Shown: in pieces, positions 10,303-20,754 of the stretch | How positions within the stretch are numbered: the first letter of the stretch is position 1 | How the letters are laid out: each line of letters starts with the position of its first letter | Assembly: GCF_937616625.2 (NCBI RefSeq) | Contig: NC_065577.1 | Location: forward strand, 16,691,501-16,755,500 | DNA: 64,000 nucleotides | DNA from: Mercurialis annua | Taxonomy: Eukaryota; Streptophyta; Magnoliopsida; Malpighiales; Euphorbiaceae | Direction: 5' to 3' | Notes under the pieces: model-generated | What the model was told of the DNA's origin: nothing | Database searches by the model: none | What the model saw: only the letters and a program-made list of their open reading frames with translations | Made by a program: the position numbers and the translations under genes

Positions 10303-11789
10303 ATGAATACTCGTACTCGTGCTGCGGCTCAGCAAAATGCTGAGACTGATGACGCGATCTCTATGGAGGTGGACCAGAATGAACCAGAGGTTCGAGCTGG
10401 TGGAGGACTAGCAGGCAGAGGCCCAGCTGGTCGGGGTCGAGCTGGTCAAGGTTGAGGTAGTCGGGGTCGAGCTGGCCGAGGTCAAGCTGGTTGAGGTGTA
10501 GGACGCGGTGCTGCAGGAGGTGCTCAAGCACCAGGTGTGGCACAACCTGAGTTGGACGATTTTGACTTCAACACTTTTCTGGCTAGAGTTGCTGCTATAC
10601 AACTCAACCAGGTTTAGCTGCAAGCGGGACAGGTCGCTTTGCAGGATCAGTATGCGGTTTTGGTTCAGATTGCTCAGCAACAGCAACCACAGGCTGGTGG
10701 TGCAGTAGTTGGTGGTGTCGGAACCACTGACAGGGATCTGGTATTGGCTTACATGAGGCTGAAGCCAACTGAGTTTGACGGTTCTGGAGACGCGCTAGAT
10801 TTTCTCGAGGAGGTTGAGCAGAATGCTCGGCGACTATAGGATACCGAGCGTCAGACTGTCGTTCTAGTTGAGATGTCCATGAAGGGTTCAGCTGGGGACT
10901 GGTTCCGTAGCTCTATTCATGCTGACATGGCTACCATCTCTTGGGCTCAGTTTGTGGCGAGATTAAGAGCTTTCTTCTTGCCGTTTTCAGTGATAGAGGG
11001 TCACAGAGACAGGTTGCTTACGCTTACTAGGGATGATAGGTCAGCATCCGAGTACACGATAGAGTTCGTGAGGTTGGGTCGGTTCGCTCCAGACTTGCAG
11101 ACATATAAGCAAAGGGTGAACAACAGATACGTAAAAGGCTTAGGGCGCGATTTTGTGAGTTTGCTGACTGAGACACGCAGAGACTTTACAGACGTAGTAG
11201 ACAGTGCTCGGCGTATGGAGAGCTCGTTATTGCAGTTTGGGGATATCTCTGGCCCTTCTCAGACTAAGAAGTCTTCTGGCCCTGGACAACAGAGTGGTGG
11301 TGGTAGCTACCAGTCGGCACCTTCTCAGTACAAGAAAAAGAAGAGGGGTGTCAAGAAGAGTTATCAGCCGTACACCTACAGTTCAGGCAACAGCGGTAGC
11401 AGCCGTAGTTTTGGGCATGGCAACAGTGGAGGTGCTAGTTTTCCTTTCTACCAGAATTGCAGACGTCAACATCCAGGCGAGTGTCGTTTAGCACCAGGTG
11501 GTTGTTTTACTTGTGGCCAGCCGGGACATTTTGCGAGAGAGTGTCAGGCATTTGGGCAGCAGATGTCGGCAGCTAGCGTTGCTCAGCCATCCTATCAGAG
11601 TAAGAGACCAGTGTTCTCTGCACCAACAGCATTTTCTCAACATGATGCTTTTTTTGGTGGCCAGCGGGGCCGAGGTTCTGGAGGGCGTGGTTTTGGAGGC
11701 CGTGGCAACGGCGGTAGAGGTTCTAGCAGCTATGGAACTGGACAGAGTTCTCAGCAGCAGAGTCAGGGTCAGGCCAGAGTTTTCGCCTT
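10303..11789 (+). pseudogene. gag: Tekay A1 gag, broken by four stops
   Basis: Nucleocapsid and capsid region of a Tekay/Del chromovirus. The frame opens at ATG 10303 (MNTRTRAAAQQ), shared with copy A2. A Gly/Arg/Ala-rich N-terminus is followed by the retrotransposon gag domain (about 10720-11250; motifs [29 protein letters not shown]), a Ser/Gly/Lys-rich linker, a CCHC zinc knuckle C-X2-C-X4-H-X4-C at 11503-11547, and a [13 protein letters not shown] basic tail. Premature stops are TGA 10453, TGA 10492, TAG 10615 and TAG 10837; the frame is otherwise unbroken and runs on into protease without a gag stop, as expected of a single gag-pol frame. TAG 10615 is also in A2 (18939). Where A2 keeps a sense codon it is CGA, AGA or CAG. 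After 10839 the frame stays open to 14040. Confidence 0.88.
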
Positions 11790-14040
11790 GACTCCTCAGG
11801 ATGCTCACGCATCTAACGCAGTGGTGCAAGGTACTATTCAGATTTCCTTTGTAGATGCTTTAGTTTTATTTGATGCGGGTGCAACCCATTCTTTTGTGTC
11901 TACGTGTTTTGCTGCTAAGTTGGGTGTAACACCAACGAGTTTGAATGAACTTTTATATGTTTCTACTCCTTTGTCTGATTGTGTGGTGGTGGACGTTGTG
12001 TATCCATCGTGTCCCGTGGTTATCCATGGAAGAGACTTGCGTGCTGATTTGGTTGTTTTGGATGTTCTTTCGTTTGACGTAATTTTGGGGATGGATTGGA
12101 TGGCACGCCATTATGCTTCGATCGACTTTCGAGGGAAGTCGGTTAAGTTTCGGATTCCAGGTGATCTACCCTTTTCTTTTCAAGGGGAAAATGCGGAGAC
12201 ACCGAAGAATCTGATTTCTGCGATCAAGACAAAGCGGATGATGAGTAATGGTTGTCAAGCTTTCTTAGCTGTGGTTCGAGACATGGGTGCTGAGGTGGGC
12301 AGTATGAATACTGTCCCTATAGTGAATGAGTTTACTGACGTTTTTCCAGAGGAGTTGTCTGGATTACCACCTGATCGGGATATCGAGTTCTGCATTGACG
12401 TTGTTCCTGGAACTGATCCTATTTCGATACCGCCGTATCGGATGGCTCCTGCTCAGCTGAAGGAGTTAAAGGAGCAGTTGCAAGAACTGTTGGACAGTGG
12501 CTTCATCAGACCGAGTACTTTTCCGTGGGGTGCTCCAGTTCTGTTTGTTAAGAAGAAGGATGGTTCCTTTTGGCTTTGTATCGACTACATGCAGTTGAAT
12601 AAGGCTACCATCAAGAACAGATATCCTCTTCCTCGCATCGACGACTTGTTTGATCAGTTGCAGGGTGCAAAGTGTTTTTCCAAGATTGACTTGAGATCCG
12701 GGTATCATCAACTTCAGATTCGGGATGTCGATGTGCCTAAGACTGCTTTCAGAACGCGTTATGGGCATTTCGAGTTTCTGGTCATGTCGTTTGGGTTGAC
12801 TAACGCACCAGCAGCGCTTATGGACATGATGAATCGGGTTTTCAAGCCGTTTTTGGATCAGTTTGTTATCGTCTTCATTGATGACATCCTGATTTATTCT
12901 CGGAGTGAGGAGGAGCATGCTTATCACTTGAGGACTATACTACAGACCTTGCGAGAGCATCAGTTGTATGCTAAGTTCTCAAAGTGCGAGTTTTGGCTAG
13001 AACAGGTTACCTTCTTAGGACACGTGGTGTCGAAGGATGGGATCAAGGTTGATCCGAAGAAGATTGAGGCGGTTATGGATTGGCAGAGGCCGAGGTCAGT
13101 TACCGAGATCAAGAGTTTTCTTAGGTTAGCTGGCTACTACCGTCGGTTCGTGCAGGATTTCTCTCGGATATCTGCACCTTTGACTAAACTGACACAAAAG
13201 GGTGTTAATTTTGAGTGGACCGACAAGTGTGAGGCAAGTTTCGAGAAACTGAAAGAGATTCTGACTACAGCTCTTGTTTTGGCGTTGCCTTCTGGCATTG
13301 AGGATTTTACTGTGTACTGCGATGCTTCTCGGATTGGCTTGGATTGCGTGTTGATGCAACGTGGACAGGTGATCGCCTATGCTTCTCGTCAGCTAAAGAA
13401 ACATGAGGTGAATTACCCTACTCATGACTTGGAATTAGCTGCTGTGGTTTTTGCTCTGAAGATCTGGAGGCACTACTTGTACGGTGCGACTTGCAAGATC
13501 TTCACCGATCACAAGAGTCTAAAGTACATCTTCGATCAGCGAGAGTTGAATCTGAGACAGAGGAGGTGGCTAGAGTTGCTGAAAGACTACGACTGTACTA
13601 TCCAGTACCATCCTGGTAAGGCTAATGTGGTAGCCGATGCGTTAAGTCGCAAGTCTTCGGGCAGTTTGGCTCATATTTATGAAGTTGGACGTAGACCCAT
13701 GGTTAGAGAGTGGCATGGTTTGATAGCTTCGGGCTACGATTTTCAGGTTTCTCAGAATGGTAGTCTGTTGGCACAACTGCAAGTGCAGCCGGTTTTGATT
13801 GATAGGATTAAAGCTTTACAAGTTGAGGATCCACAATTAAAACGGATTATGGATGAGATCCATCTGGATGGGAATTCCGAGTTTGTTTTTGTTGACAGAG
13901 TTCTCAAGTTTGGTTCTAGACTGTGCGCTCCAGGTTTGGATGGTTTGAGAGACCAGATTCTGGAGGAAGCACATAGATCAGCTTACAATGCTCATCCGGG
14001 ATCTACCAAGATGTACCATGACCTCAAGGGTACGTATTGA
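11790..14040 (+). pseudogene. pol: Tekay A1 protease, reverse transcriptase, RNase H and integrase N-terminus
   Basis: Continues the gag frame. Aspartic protease with [12 protein letters not shown] (DAG at 11871), then RT (from about 12325, [11 protein letters not shown]) with [23 protein letters not shown] and FIDD at 12874-12885, then RNase H ([10 protein letters not shown] near 13318; [13 protein letters not shown] near 13501; [10 protein letters not shown] near 13630), then the start of the integrase zinc domain ([25 protein letters not shown]). It ends at TGA 14038, where the second copy has TGA too (45686); the integrase normally has Trp-Trp here, so this is a TGG-to-TGA change. Some residues differ from the usual consensus, such as W in place of R before LCIDY, in keeping with an inactive copy. 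The product would copy element RNA into cDNA in a cytoplasmic particle. Confidence 0.9.
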
Positions 14041-14760
14041 TGGAGCGGAATGAAGAAAGATGTTGCAGAGTACGTTTCCAAGTGTCTGACTTGCCAGCAG
14101 GTGAAGCTGGAACATCAGAGACCTTTTGGCTATCTACAGCCACTACCTATTCTAGAGTGGAAGTGGGAGCGGATTGCCATGGACTTTGTTTTTGGTTTAC
14201 CACGTACTCGACAGGGGTATGATTCCATCTGGGTGATAGTTGACCGTATGACTAAGTCAGCTCATTTCCTTCCAATCAAGGTTTCGTATCCTGCTTCGAA
14301 GTTGGCTCAGTTGTACATCGACAGGATTGTCAGTTTGCATGGAGTACCGGTTTCGATTGTTTCTGACAGAGGTTCTGTCTTCACTTTGAGGTTCTGGAAA
14401 GCGTTACAGGAGTCCTTGGGTTCTCGATTGGACTTCAGTACAGCTTTTCATCCTCAGACTGACGGTCGGTCTGAGAGAACTATTCAGACATTGGAGGATA
14501 TGCTCAAGATGTGCATTCTTGATTTTCAGGGTATTTGGGATACTTATTTACCGTTAATTGAGTTTTCCTACAACAACAGTTATCATGCGAGCATTGAGAT
14601 GGCACCTTATGAGGCTTTGTACGGACGCAAGTGTCGATCTCCTATCTGCTGGGAAGAGGTCGGTGAGCGGAAGTTGTCTGATGCTGATATTATTCAGATT
14701 ACCTCAGAGAAGGTACCGTTGATAAAACGGAGGTTTGAGACAGCTTTTAGTCGGCATTAG
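14041..14760 (+). pseudogene. Tekay A1 integrase core
   Basis: Same frame after TGA 14038. The zinc-domain cysteines (CLTCQQVK) are followed by the DDE core: first Asp in AMDFVFGLP, second in IVSDRGSVF, Glu in HPQTDGRSERTIQ, then GRKCRSPICWEEVGE. Integrase inserts the cDNA into chromosomes with a 5-bp staggered cut. The frame closes at TAG 14758, which the second copy shares (46406); sense sequence continues after it (SYADPKRKDIEF). All catalytic residues are visible, so the copy was lost through nonsense and not through active-site change. Confidence 0.88.
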
Positions 14761-15330
14761 AGTTATGCTGATCCGAAGAGAAAAGACATCGAGTTTCAGG
14801 TGGGAGACTTTATGTTTCTTTGGGTTTCGCCTATGAAAGGCGTGGTTCGTTTTGGTGTCAAGGGGAAGTTGGCACCGAGGTACGTTGGTCCATATGAGAT
14901 TTCAGAGAGGATTGGAAGTGTGGCTTATCGTCTGGTTCTGCCGCCAGACATGTCTTTAGTGCATCATGTATTTCATATTTCTATGCTGAGGAAGTGCATC
15001 TCAGATCCTTCACATGTGATTGTGTCTCAGAGCGTTGAGATTGACCAGGAGGTGTCCTATGAGGAACAGCCAGTTGAGATTGTAGATATGCAAGTGCGTA
15101 GGTTACGGAACAAGGAGATTCCGATGGTCAAAGTTCTGTGGCGGAATCTCCGATATGCGGAAATGTTACCCTTTCCTCTTTCCTTGAGGTACGTGTATCG
15201 TTGTTTATGTGTTTTAGTTTATTGTTTCGGTGCTTGTTGTGTTGTGATGTTTATTTGTTTGTGTTTAAATTCGAAAGAGCGAATATTTTTTTTAGTTGGG
15301 GAGAATGTAATACCCCGTAAAAATGTCTAA
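14761..15330 (+). pseudogene. Tekay A1 integrase C-terminus with damaged chromodomain
   Basis: Holds the GPY/F-type region (VKGKLAPRYVGPYEI), a HHVFHISMLRK block and the start of a chromodomain (YEEQPVEIVDMQVRRLRNKEIPMVKVLWRN). Copy A2 continues with HSVEEWTWE, but A1 lacks 32 bp between 15147 and 15148, losing those residues and shifting frame until a stop at 15328. The deletion has a short shared TC at its edges. In the chromovirus family the chromodomain binds histone marks and directs insertion to heterochromatin; in A1 it should not fold. The frame end runs past the PPT into the 3' LTR, which is an artefact of the frameshift. Confidence 0.85.
15294..15305 (+). other. Polypurine tract of Tekay A1
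   Basis: AGTTGGGGAGAA ends exactly at the TGTAATACCCC start of the next LTR. A2 has the same at 52743-52754. Confidence 0.85.
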
Positions 15331-15478
15331 AATTTTCCGATGAGTTTTTAGTACAAATACGAATCGTTTTCTATTTCAGTGTTTTCGTTTGTTGTCCGAG
15401 TAAATTTGGATTGGTTAAAGTTTTTAAACTGGTTTGTTTTATTTTAAATATAAAAAAAAGGATTAATTATTGTTTTGC

Positions 15479-15600
15479 CTAAGGGTCTCAAACGAGACCC
15501 TTAGCCAAAACGATAGGTCTCGTACGAGAACAGGAGTCTCGTACGAGACCCTGCACATTTTCTTGTGTCTCGTACGAGACTGTGAGTCTCGTACGAAACC
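15479..15600 (+). repeat. Palindrome cluster upstream of TATA
   Basis: First an 11-bp-stem hairpin (CTAAGGGTCTC, loop AAAC, then its complement, 15479-15504), then four copies of TCTCGTACGAGA, two of them extended to the perfect GTCTCGTACGAGAC. It lies 38 bp upstream of the TATA box. The same block is at 52924-53044. Confidence 0.85.
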
Positions 15601-15637
15601 TTGGTTGGCTGCGTGCAGCCTGAGTTTTCCCTCCCCC

Positions 15638-15644
15638 TATATAA
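15638..15644 (+). promoter_or_regulatory. TATA box of middle Tekay LTR
   Basis: TATATAA after a C-rich run. Transcription would start near 15670. From there to the donor at 15770 there is no ATG on the plus strand. Confidence 0.75.
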
Positions 15645-15766
15645 CCAACTCTTTCACGTTTTTTTCAATTCTTCTAACCTAAATTTCCCTCTTCTAAACA
15701 CCATCAGCCGCCACCCTCACAAGATCAATCTAAAACTTCATCATTCATCATTCAAACAATCTCAAT

Positions 15767-15775
15767 TCGGTAAGC
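15767..15775 (+). promoter_or_regulatory. Splice-donor consensus in middle LTR
   Basis: TCG|GTAAGC, with GT at 15770-15771, 132 nt after the TATA box. Paired with the acceptor at 18621-18630 it would remove 2,861 nt, including the PBS, and place the gag ATG about 100 nt from the cap. Confidence 0.5.
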
Positions 15776-17340
15776 TCTTCACCTATACTCTTTATGTTAC
15801 ATACGATATCGTCTTGCCGCTCGTAACTCATGGTGTTCATTGATTAGCTTGCGTATCAATATAACTTCACGTCCAAATCGATTCATTTTGTCTCCGGAAT
15901 CACTGAGCTTCGTTATAATACAAGGCGGTACGTAAATCTCTTGGCTTGAGCTGCGATTACGGTCACGTTTTGTAACTCTCTTTACTGCCGAATAATCCTT
16001 GACTTCTAGCTTGCTATTTCAACCTCATCGAGTTGTTCTTGTCAATTCTTGTAGATCCGACGATCTCTACGAACCTCACGTTTTTTAAATCGATAACGGT
16101 ACGTCAAACTCCTTCGTTCTACACATTTCGGTTCACTGTAACCTTGCTTTGTTTTCTGCCGATTGCTAGGCTATGAGTTCTTGATGTTGTGCTTGATTGT
16201 TAGGCCTTGAATTGGTGTTTATTGTTGGAGAGCCATTGATGTGTTGTGATTTAAAGTTCAAGAATTGATTATGTTAAGAAATTGCCGTATGTGTTGAGTT
16301 GATATGGAGTAGAATATAAGATTTGGTTTTGATAATCTGTTAATCAATCAAAGAGATGGTTAAATGGCAAATATGGTCACCATTCCTATTTGCTTAATCT
16401 TGATAAATCCTTTAAGTTAATTCCATTTTGTCTGAATTATAACTTTGATTTTAAATAGACAATTTGTATATGTAAATTTTTATAACTTAAATTAATATAA
16501 TTACTCGGGTAATTATATGTAATTTTAATTGTAATGTCAATTTGACTAAATTGCGGTTTAGCCCCTGAAGTTTTTAAAAGACTTATTTAAGTAAAATTTT
16601 ATCTATTAGATAACTTTTGGTTTTTGATTAAAATATGAATTAGTAAATTGATATCGAATAATTAATTTGATTTCGGATATCAAATTGGCAAAATTACGAT
16701 TTAGTCCCTAATTGGCAAAAGTACAGTTTAGTCCCTAATTGGCTGAAGTACAATTTAGTCCCTAAACTTTTATAAGATTTATTTAATTAAGTTTTTGGGT
16801 TGTAACTTGGGTTACTTGAAATCGAAGTTATTGAGTTCTGCTTTTAAAATGGATTATTATTTTATTGATTTGTTTTCTAAATATAAACTCGGGTTTATAT
16901 TGATAAATGTTTTGAGTCGGGTTAGACTTGGGTCACCCGACAAGTGAGGTTATCTTGGTAGTTATTAGTAACTCGGCTAACCTACTATTTGGAAAATAAC
17001 TATTATTTAAAGATTATTAAATAATATTTATAAATTGGATTCTAAAGCGAGAACTTAATAGACTTATATTAATTGGGCTTTATTACCTAATGGGTATTTT
17101 TGTGTGTTCTGGCTTGTGTTATTCCGACGTGTTATTTGTGCTAGTCCTATATGTGGTGTCAAGTACTCCTTAGAGTTAGGCTCTGATTTTAATGACAATT
17201 TTAATATTTTATTTAGACCCGTCGACTGTTCGTACTTCAGAGGCGAACCAGAGTTAGATTGCTTGTCAAGTTTCACGTGGAATAGCAAGCAGTGAGTTTA
17301 TATCTCTATTTACCTCTTTATTAAACAAATATTATATTTC

Positions 17341-17341
<1 letters not shown>

Positions 17342-17428
<87 letters not shown>
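17342..17428. repeat. TA microsatellite in middle LTR
   Basis: More than 40 TA units, twice the length at the matching place in the A1 5' LTR. Confidence 0.95.
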
Positions 17429-17436
<8 letters not shown>

Positions 17437-17489
17437 AAGCAGCTTTTGAACTGGTTTTCGGCATTGTGGATTTGATTTGGAACGTGCTA

Positions 17490-17508
17490 CTCGATGGGCA
17501 TCATCGGG
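17490..17508 (+). other. Conserved LTR hairpin, GGCAT loop
   Basis: CTCGATG-GGCAT-CATCGGG, followed by GACTGCGTGCGCACCGG. Confidence 0.7.
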
Positions 17509-18278
17509 ACTGCGTGCGCACCGGTAATGATTATGGTATTGAGGTAGGTTTGAGATACGTCTCACCTTAGTGAGGGCACCGGTGGAACATACGTCTCCTG
17601 GGCTCACTATTTATTAAGTGATAGTCGGGGATCGGTTATTAAGATACGTCTCACCTACACAACAATGGATTTAGAATTATGGATTAGGGTTTCATTGATA
17701 ATCCATAATGAAAATATTTTATTAAACGTTTTTAAAGGTTTTTAACTTAATAAATGTAAATGATTATATAAACTCTACTCAGTAAATCTGACCCCGTTGT
17801 TTTCCCAAATTTTCCAGGTCTATGATTTGAGCATTTGTCGATCTTCGTTTCTTCATTCTCGAGGTTCTTTATTTTATTTTAGAAATAAGAGTCGAACTGT
17901 TTTAAACTCTTAGACCGCAGTAGTATTATCAGATTATTCATGTTATAGTCTTACGTTTATATTTTAGACTGTTGATTGTTGAATTGGACCAAATATTATT
18001 TTATCAACTTTGGCATAATTACGTTTTTTATGGTATTATATTATACTGCCATACTGTTGGAGATTATTTTGGGATAAGCGTACTTTAAACATATGCTGTT
18101 TATCTGTACTGCTAGATTAGGCTGAAGTCTCGGTTGCCCCCGAGCATGTGGTTTTATGCAGGTACATTGTTTTAAGTGTGTTAAGTGATTTATCCTCAAG
18201 GCTATCTACGGGTTTTGGTACAACCATACCCATACCCTAGCGCCGGTCACAATTCATGAAAATGGGTCGTGACAAACT

Positions 18279-18290
18279 TGGTATCAGAGC
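18279..18290 (+). other. Primer-binding site of Tekay A2
   Basis: TGGTATCAGAGC after the LTR end at 18274, initiator Met type. The palindrome after it has one mismatch here (TTTAGTTTCAAACCAA). Confidence 0.9.
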
Positions 18291-18632
18291 TTTAGTTTCA
18301 AACCAAGGCCTTTTTAAATGTTAAGTGTTTATTTGTTTGGCATGCTAAGTGCCTAAATTGTCCTAGGAACTACTGCGGAATTAGGATTCGAGTCTTGTCT
18401 TTGAAACGTCATCTTTTGTTTTCAAAAATTTCTGCCTACTCCTATAGGAATGTCGTGAGTCAATTATGTATGTTAATTAATGTATTGCTTGATATGTTGC
18501 TATTTTCACTTGGGTGAATAAATTTTTATCATTGTTGATTTCTCGGGAAATCTTAACTGGTGCTTGTTGTGTTTCATGCTTGGGTATGAAATTTGCTGTG
18601 TTATTTAAATTGTTCTTGTTTCATTTTTAGGA
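18291..18632 (+). other. Tekay A2 leader, ending in a splice-acceptor consensus
   Basis: Non-coding leader matching that of A1 nearly throughout. TTTCATTTTTAG|G at 18619-18631 is a good plant acceptor and lies two bases before the gag ATG at 18633. Confidence 0.55.
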
Positions 18633-20111
18633 ATGAATACTCGTACTCGTGCTGCGGCTCAGCAAAATGCTGAGGCTGATGACGCGATCTCTATGGAGGT
18701 GGACCAGAATGAACCAGAGGTTCAAGCTGGTGGAGGACTAGCAGGCAAAAGCCCAGCTGGTCGGGGTCGAGCTGGTCGAGGTGGCCGAGGTCAAGCTGGC
18801 CGAGGTCAAGCTGGCAGAGGTGTAGGACGCGGTGCTGCAGGAGGTGCTCAAGCACCAGGTGTGGCACAACCTGAGTTGGACGATTTTGACTTCAACACTT
18901 TTCTGGCTGGAGTTGCTGCTTTACAACTCATCCAGGTTTAGCTGCAAGCGGGACAGGTCGCTTTGCAGGATCAGTATGCGGTTTTGGGTTAGATTGCTCA
19001 GCAACAGCAACCACAGGCTGGTGGTGCAGTAGTTGGTGGTGTCGGAACCACTGACAGGGATCTGGTATTGGCTTACATGAGGCTGAAGCCAACTGAGTTT
19101 GACGGTTCTGGAGACGCGCTAAATTTTCTCGAGGAGGTTGAGCAGAATGCTCGGCGACTACAGGCTACCGAGCGTCAGACCGTCGTTCTAGTCGAGATGT
19201 CCATGAAGGGTTCAGCTGGGGACTGGTTTCGTAGCTCTATTCATGCTGACATGGCTACCATCTCTTGGGCTCAGTTTGTGGCGAGATTCAGAGCTTTCTT
19301 TTTGCCGTTTTCAGTGACAGAGGGTCACAGAGACAGGTTGCTTACGCTTACTAGGGATGATAGGTCAGCATCCGAGTACACGATAGAGTTCGTGAGGTTG
19401 GGTCGGTTCGCTCCGGACTTGCAGACATATCAGCAAAGGGTGAACAACAGATACGTAAAAGGCTTAGGGCACGATTTTGTGAGTTTGCTGACTGAGACAC
19501 GCAGAGACTTTACAGACGTAGTAGACAGCGCTCGGCGTATGGAGAGCTCATTATTGCAGTTTGGGGATATCTCTGGTCCTTCTCAGACTATGAAGTCTTC
19601 TGGCCCTGGACAACAGAGTGGTGGTGGTAGCTACCAATCGGCACCTTCTCAGTACAAGAAAAAGAAGAGGGGGGTCAAGAAGAGTTATCAGCCGTACACC
19701 TACAGTTCAGGCAACAGCGGTAGCAGCCGTAGTTTTGGGCGTGGCAACAGTGGAGGTGCTAGTTTTCCTTTCTGCCAGAATTGCAGACGTCGACATCCAG
19801 GCGAGTGTCGTTTAGCACTAGGGGGTTGTTTTACTTGTGGCCAGCCGAGACACTTTGCGAGAGAGTGTCAGGCATCTGGGCATCATATGTCGGCAGCTAG
19901 CGTTGCTCAGCCATCCTATCAGAGTCAGAGACCAGTGTTCTGTGCACCAGCAGGGTTTTCTCAACCTGCTGCTTCTTTTGGTGGCCAGCAGGGCCGAGGT
20001 TCTGGAGGGCGTGGTTTTGGTGGCCGTGGCAACGGCGGTAGAGGTTCTAGCAGCTATGGAACTGGATAGAGTTCTCAGCAGCAGAGTCAAGGTCAGGCCA
20101 GAGTTTTCGCC
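18633..20111 (+). pseudogene. gag: Tekay A2 gag, broken by three stops
   Basis: Same protein as A1 gag, from ATG 18633. The Gly/Arg-rich N-terminus is free of the two TGA codons seen in A1. Stops are TAG 18939 (shared with A1), TAG 18991 region (A1 has CAG) and TAG 20067 (A1 has CAG). The zinc knuckle reads CFTCGQPRHFAREC: the metal ligands are kept but the usual Gly is Arg. The frame is otherwise continuous with protease. The copy is driven, if at all, by the middle LTR. Confidence 0.87.
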
Positions 20112-20754
20112 TTGACTCCTCAGGATGCTCACGCATCTAACGCAGTGGTGCAAGGTACTATTCAGATTGCCTTTGTAGATACTTTAGTTTTATTTGATGC
20201 GGGTGCAACCAATTCTTTTGTGTCTACGTGTTTTGCTGCTAAGTTGGGTATAACACCAACGAGTTTGAATGAACCTTTATATGTTTCTACTCCTTTGTCT
20301 GATTGTGTGGTGGTGGACGTTGTGTATCCATCGTGTCCCGTGGTTATCCATGGAAGAGACTTGCGTGCTGATTTGGTTGTTTTGGATGTTCTTTCGTTTG
20401 ACGTAATTTTGGGGATGGATTGGCTGGCATGCCATTATGCTTCGATCGACTGTCGAGGGAAGTCGGTTGAGTTTTGGATTCCAGGTGATCTATCCTTTTC
20501 TTTTCAAGGGGAAAAGGCGGAGACACCGAAGAATCTGATTTCTGCGATCAAGACAAAGCGGATGATGAGTAAGGGTTGTCAAGCTTTCTTAGCTGTGGTT
20601 TGAGACATTGGTGCTGAGGTGGGCAGTATGAATACTGTCCCTATAGTGAATGAGTTTACTGACGTTTTTCCAGAGGAGTTGCTTGGATTACCACCTGATC
20701 GGGACATCGAGTTCTGCATTGACGTTGTTCCTGGAACTTATCCTATTTCGATAC
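20112..20754 (+). pseudogene. Tekay A2 protease and RT N-terminus, cut by the Athila insertion
   Basis: Protease with LFDAGATNSFVS and the downstream [14 protein letters not shown] and VILGMDWLA blocks, then a stop TGA at 20601 where A1 has CGA, then [22 protein letters not shown] of the RT N-terminus. The reading is interrupted at 20754 after TTCGATAC, which is the left copy of the Athila target-site duplication; RT resumes at 35386. Confidence 0.87.

Larger units (their letters stand above)
15306..18274 (+). mobile_element. Middle Tekay LTR, shared by A1 (3') and A2 (5')
   Basis: Complete 2,969-bp LTR from TGTAATACCCC to GGTCGTGACA. A1's PPT abuts its start and A2's PBS follows its end, so one LTR serves both copies. 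That is the signature of recombination between LTRs. Order within it: palindrome cluster 15479-15600, TATA 15638-15644, donor consensus at 15770, tandem TTTAGTCCC units 16681-16765, TA microsatellite 17342-17428, hairpin 17490-17508 and GATACGTCTC triplicate 17551-17660. Confidence 0.93.

Noticed and set aside
10615..10617. Shared TAG in gag as a programmed readthrough site
   Set aside because: It fits a CAG-to-TAG change like the other stops, and shared ancestry of A1 and A2 explains its presence in both.
15479..15600. Regularly spaced palindromes reminiscent of a CRISPR array
   Set aside because: Units are 12-14 bp with short uneven spacers, in a eukaryotic LTR; no cas genes.
17332..17607. 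Open stretch with a long Tyr-Ile repeat
   Set aside because: Translation of the TA microsatellite.
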